From Burkholderiales bacterium 39-55-53 (GTDB lineage: Bacteria > Pseudomonadota > Gammaproteobacteria > Burkholderiales > Burkholderiaceae_C), in the NCBI GenBank assembly GCA_002282445.1, contig NCJK01000007.1, positions 62,001 to 126,000 on the forward strand: 64,000 nt of DNA, read 5' to 3'. The notes under the pieces were generated by a model, which saw nothing but the letters and a program-made list of their open reading frames with translations, searched no databases and had not been told where the DNA came from. Shown here piece by piece: positions 63,526-64,000 of the stretch (positions within the stretch are counted from its first letter, which is position 1; each line of letters begins with the position of its first letter). The translations under genes and the position numbers were made by a program.

Positions 63526-64000
63526 ATGAATCAGCAACGCGGCAGCACTTTGGTGGGCTTCATCATTGGTTTGGTGGTGGGCTTGGCCGTGGCTTTGGGG
63601 GTCGCGATTTACGTCACCAAAGTGCCGATTCCGTTCATGAGCAAAGGCCCAGCACGCTCTGCGGATTCGGATGCTGCCGAAGCTGAAAAAAACAAAGACT
63701 GGGATCCGAATGCTCCGCTTTACAGCAAGAAAGCAGGCAAGTCTGGGGATAAGGCGGAAGAATCAAGCACAGACGCCGCAGCCAAGGTTGATCCCAAGAG
63801 TGCAGATCCCTTAGGTGATTTGGCCAAAGTGAAATCAGCCGAGCCCAAGCCAGAAGTGAAAGCCAAAGCTGAAACTAAAACGCCTGAGGCTAAACCCGTA
63901 GAGGCAAAGCCCGCTGAGGCAAAGCCCGCTGAGGCCAAGATGCCCGAGGTCAAGCCTGCAGATGCCAAAGCCGCTGAGCCTGCCAATGCAGACCCCTTTA
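63526..64000 (+). CDS. FtsN-like SPOR-domain protein (5' part)
   Basis: The first 158 codons are seen; the gene runs past the right edge and no stop occurs. An N-terminal cytoplasmic stub MNQQRGSTLVG is followed by one membrane segment (about 10-31) and a Lys/Ala/Glu-rich periplasmic linker (EAKPAEAKPAEAK-like). The SPOR domain that would prove FtsN lies outside the window. Position after argS matches the ftsN-like gene in relatives. Ribosome site ggag. Confidence 0.8.
   Translation, partial: MNQQRGSTLVGFIIGLVVGLAVALGVAIYVTKVPIPFMSKGPARSADSDAAEAEKNKDWDPNAPLYSKKAGKSGDKAEESSTDAAAKVDPKSADPLGDLAKVKSAEPKPEVKAKAETKTPEAKPVEAKPAEAKPAEAKMPEVKPADAKAAEPANADPF
63896..63935 (+). repeat. 15-base tandem repeat in the FtsN-like linker
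   Basis: GAGGCAAAGCCCGCT is repeated exactly twice (63901-63930) with a partial third copy, encoding EAKPA units within the charged linker. Such repeats can change in number by slippage. Confidence 0.75.

Noticed and set aside
1..64000. CRISPR arrays, tRNA or rRNA genes, insertion sequences, prophage
   Set aside because: I found no spaced direct repeats, no tRNA-like cloverleaf in the gaps, and no transposase or phage proteins.

Overview
The window is chromosomal DNA of a betaproteobacterium, most likely Burkholderiales, family Comamonadaceae (the style fits a Limnohabitans or Rhodoferax relative; the genus is inference). Support: the gene orders leuS-lptE-holA-proA, hpf-ptsN-hprK, argS-SPOR protein, nudJ-mnmA and tsaB-rimI-udg; a proteobacterial-type GshA; an HPr kinase; and moderate, G/C-ending codon use in most genes. 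I see about 65 protein genes, packed tightly, and no rRNA, tRNA, CRISPR, prophage or insertion sequence. No gene-free stretch exceeds 300 bases.

Layout. 1-6.9 kb (minus): a branched-chain-type ABC importer (livK-H-M-G-F) followed by an acyl-CoA synthetase and a partial cupin-like gene. 7.1-9.1 kb: an SDR dehydrogenase and pgk. 9.1-10.7 kb (minus): a small exported protein and a fatty-acid desaturase. 10.9-18.2 kb: glycolysis and purine synthesis (pyk, fba, purC, purE, purK) plus tsaC, with the chaperedoxin gene cnoX on the opposite strand inside the purine block. 18.2-27.9 kb: two GDSL-fold lipoproteins, a SemiSWEET transporter, dacB, tsaB-rimI-udg, an EamA exporter, pyrF, a CYTH phosphatase, a glutaredoxin-like protein and slyD. 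27.9-32.8 kb: uvrA, an MFS exporter and ssb. 32.8-38.7 kb: small proteins, nudJ-mnmA, fadD-mtnN and corA. 39-41.9 kb: hpf-ptsN-hprK, then fur and bamE divergently. 41.9-53.8 kb: dapB, exbBD, leuS-lptE-holA-proA, gshA-kup-gshB. 53.8-64 kb: a glutamine amidotransferase, a CWC zinc protein, a photolyase-like protein with unusual domain order, glcB, a TDT/SLAC1 transporter, LysR-ChbG, argS and the start of an FtsN-like SPOR protein.

Most of this is core metabolism: lower glycolysis, purine and pyrimidine synthesis, t6A tRNA modification (tsaC and tsaB), glutathione synthesis coupled in one operon to potassium uptake, nucleotide-excision repair, and envelope assembly (bamE, lptE, dacB, ftsN-like).

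The most interesting signals are not in the genes themselves. Seven genes (dacB, tsaB, pyrF, nudJ, the TDT transporter gene, the LysR gene and argS) have a GATAAT or TAAAAT box exactly six bases before the ATG and no usable Shine-Dalgarno, which predicts leaderless mRNAs. The corA gene has a roughly 165-base leader that can fold in two mutually exclusive ways, like a riboswitch. Two genes (glcB and the CYTH gene) have a second, diverged copy of their 3' end nearby, which looks like a scar of gene replacement or insertion. The photolyase-like gene has its FAD domain at the N terminus. One GDSL lipoprotein has lost its catalytic serine.
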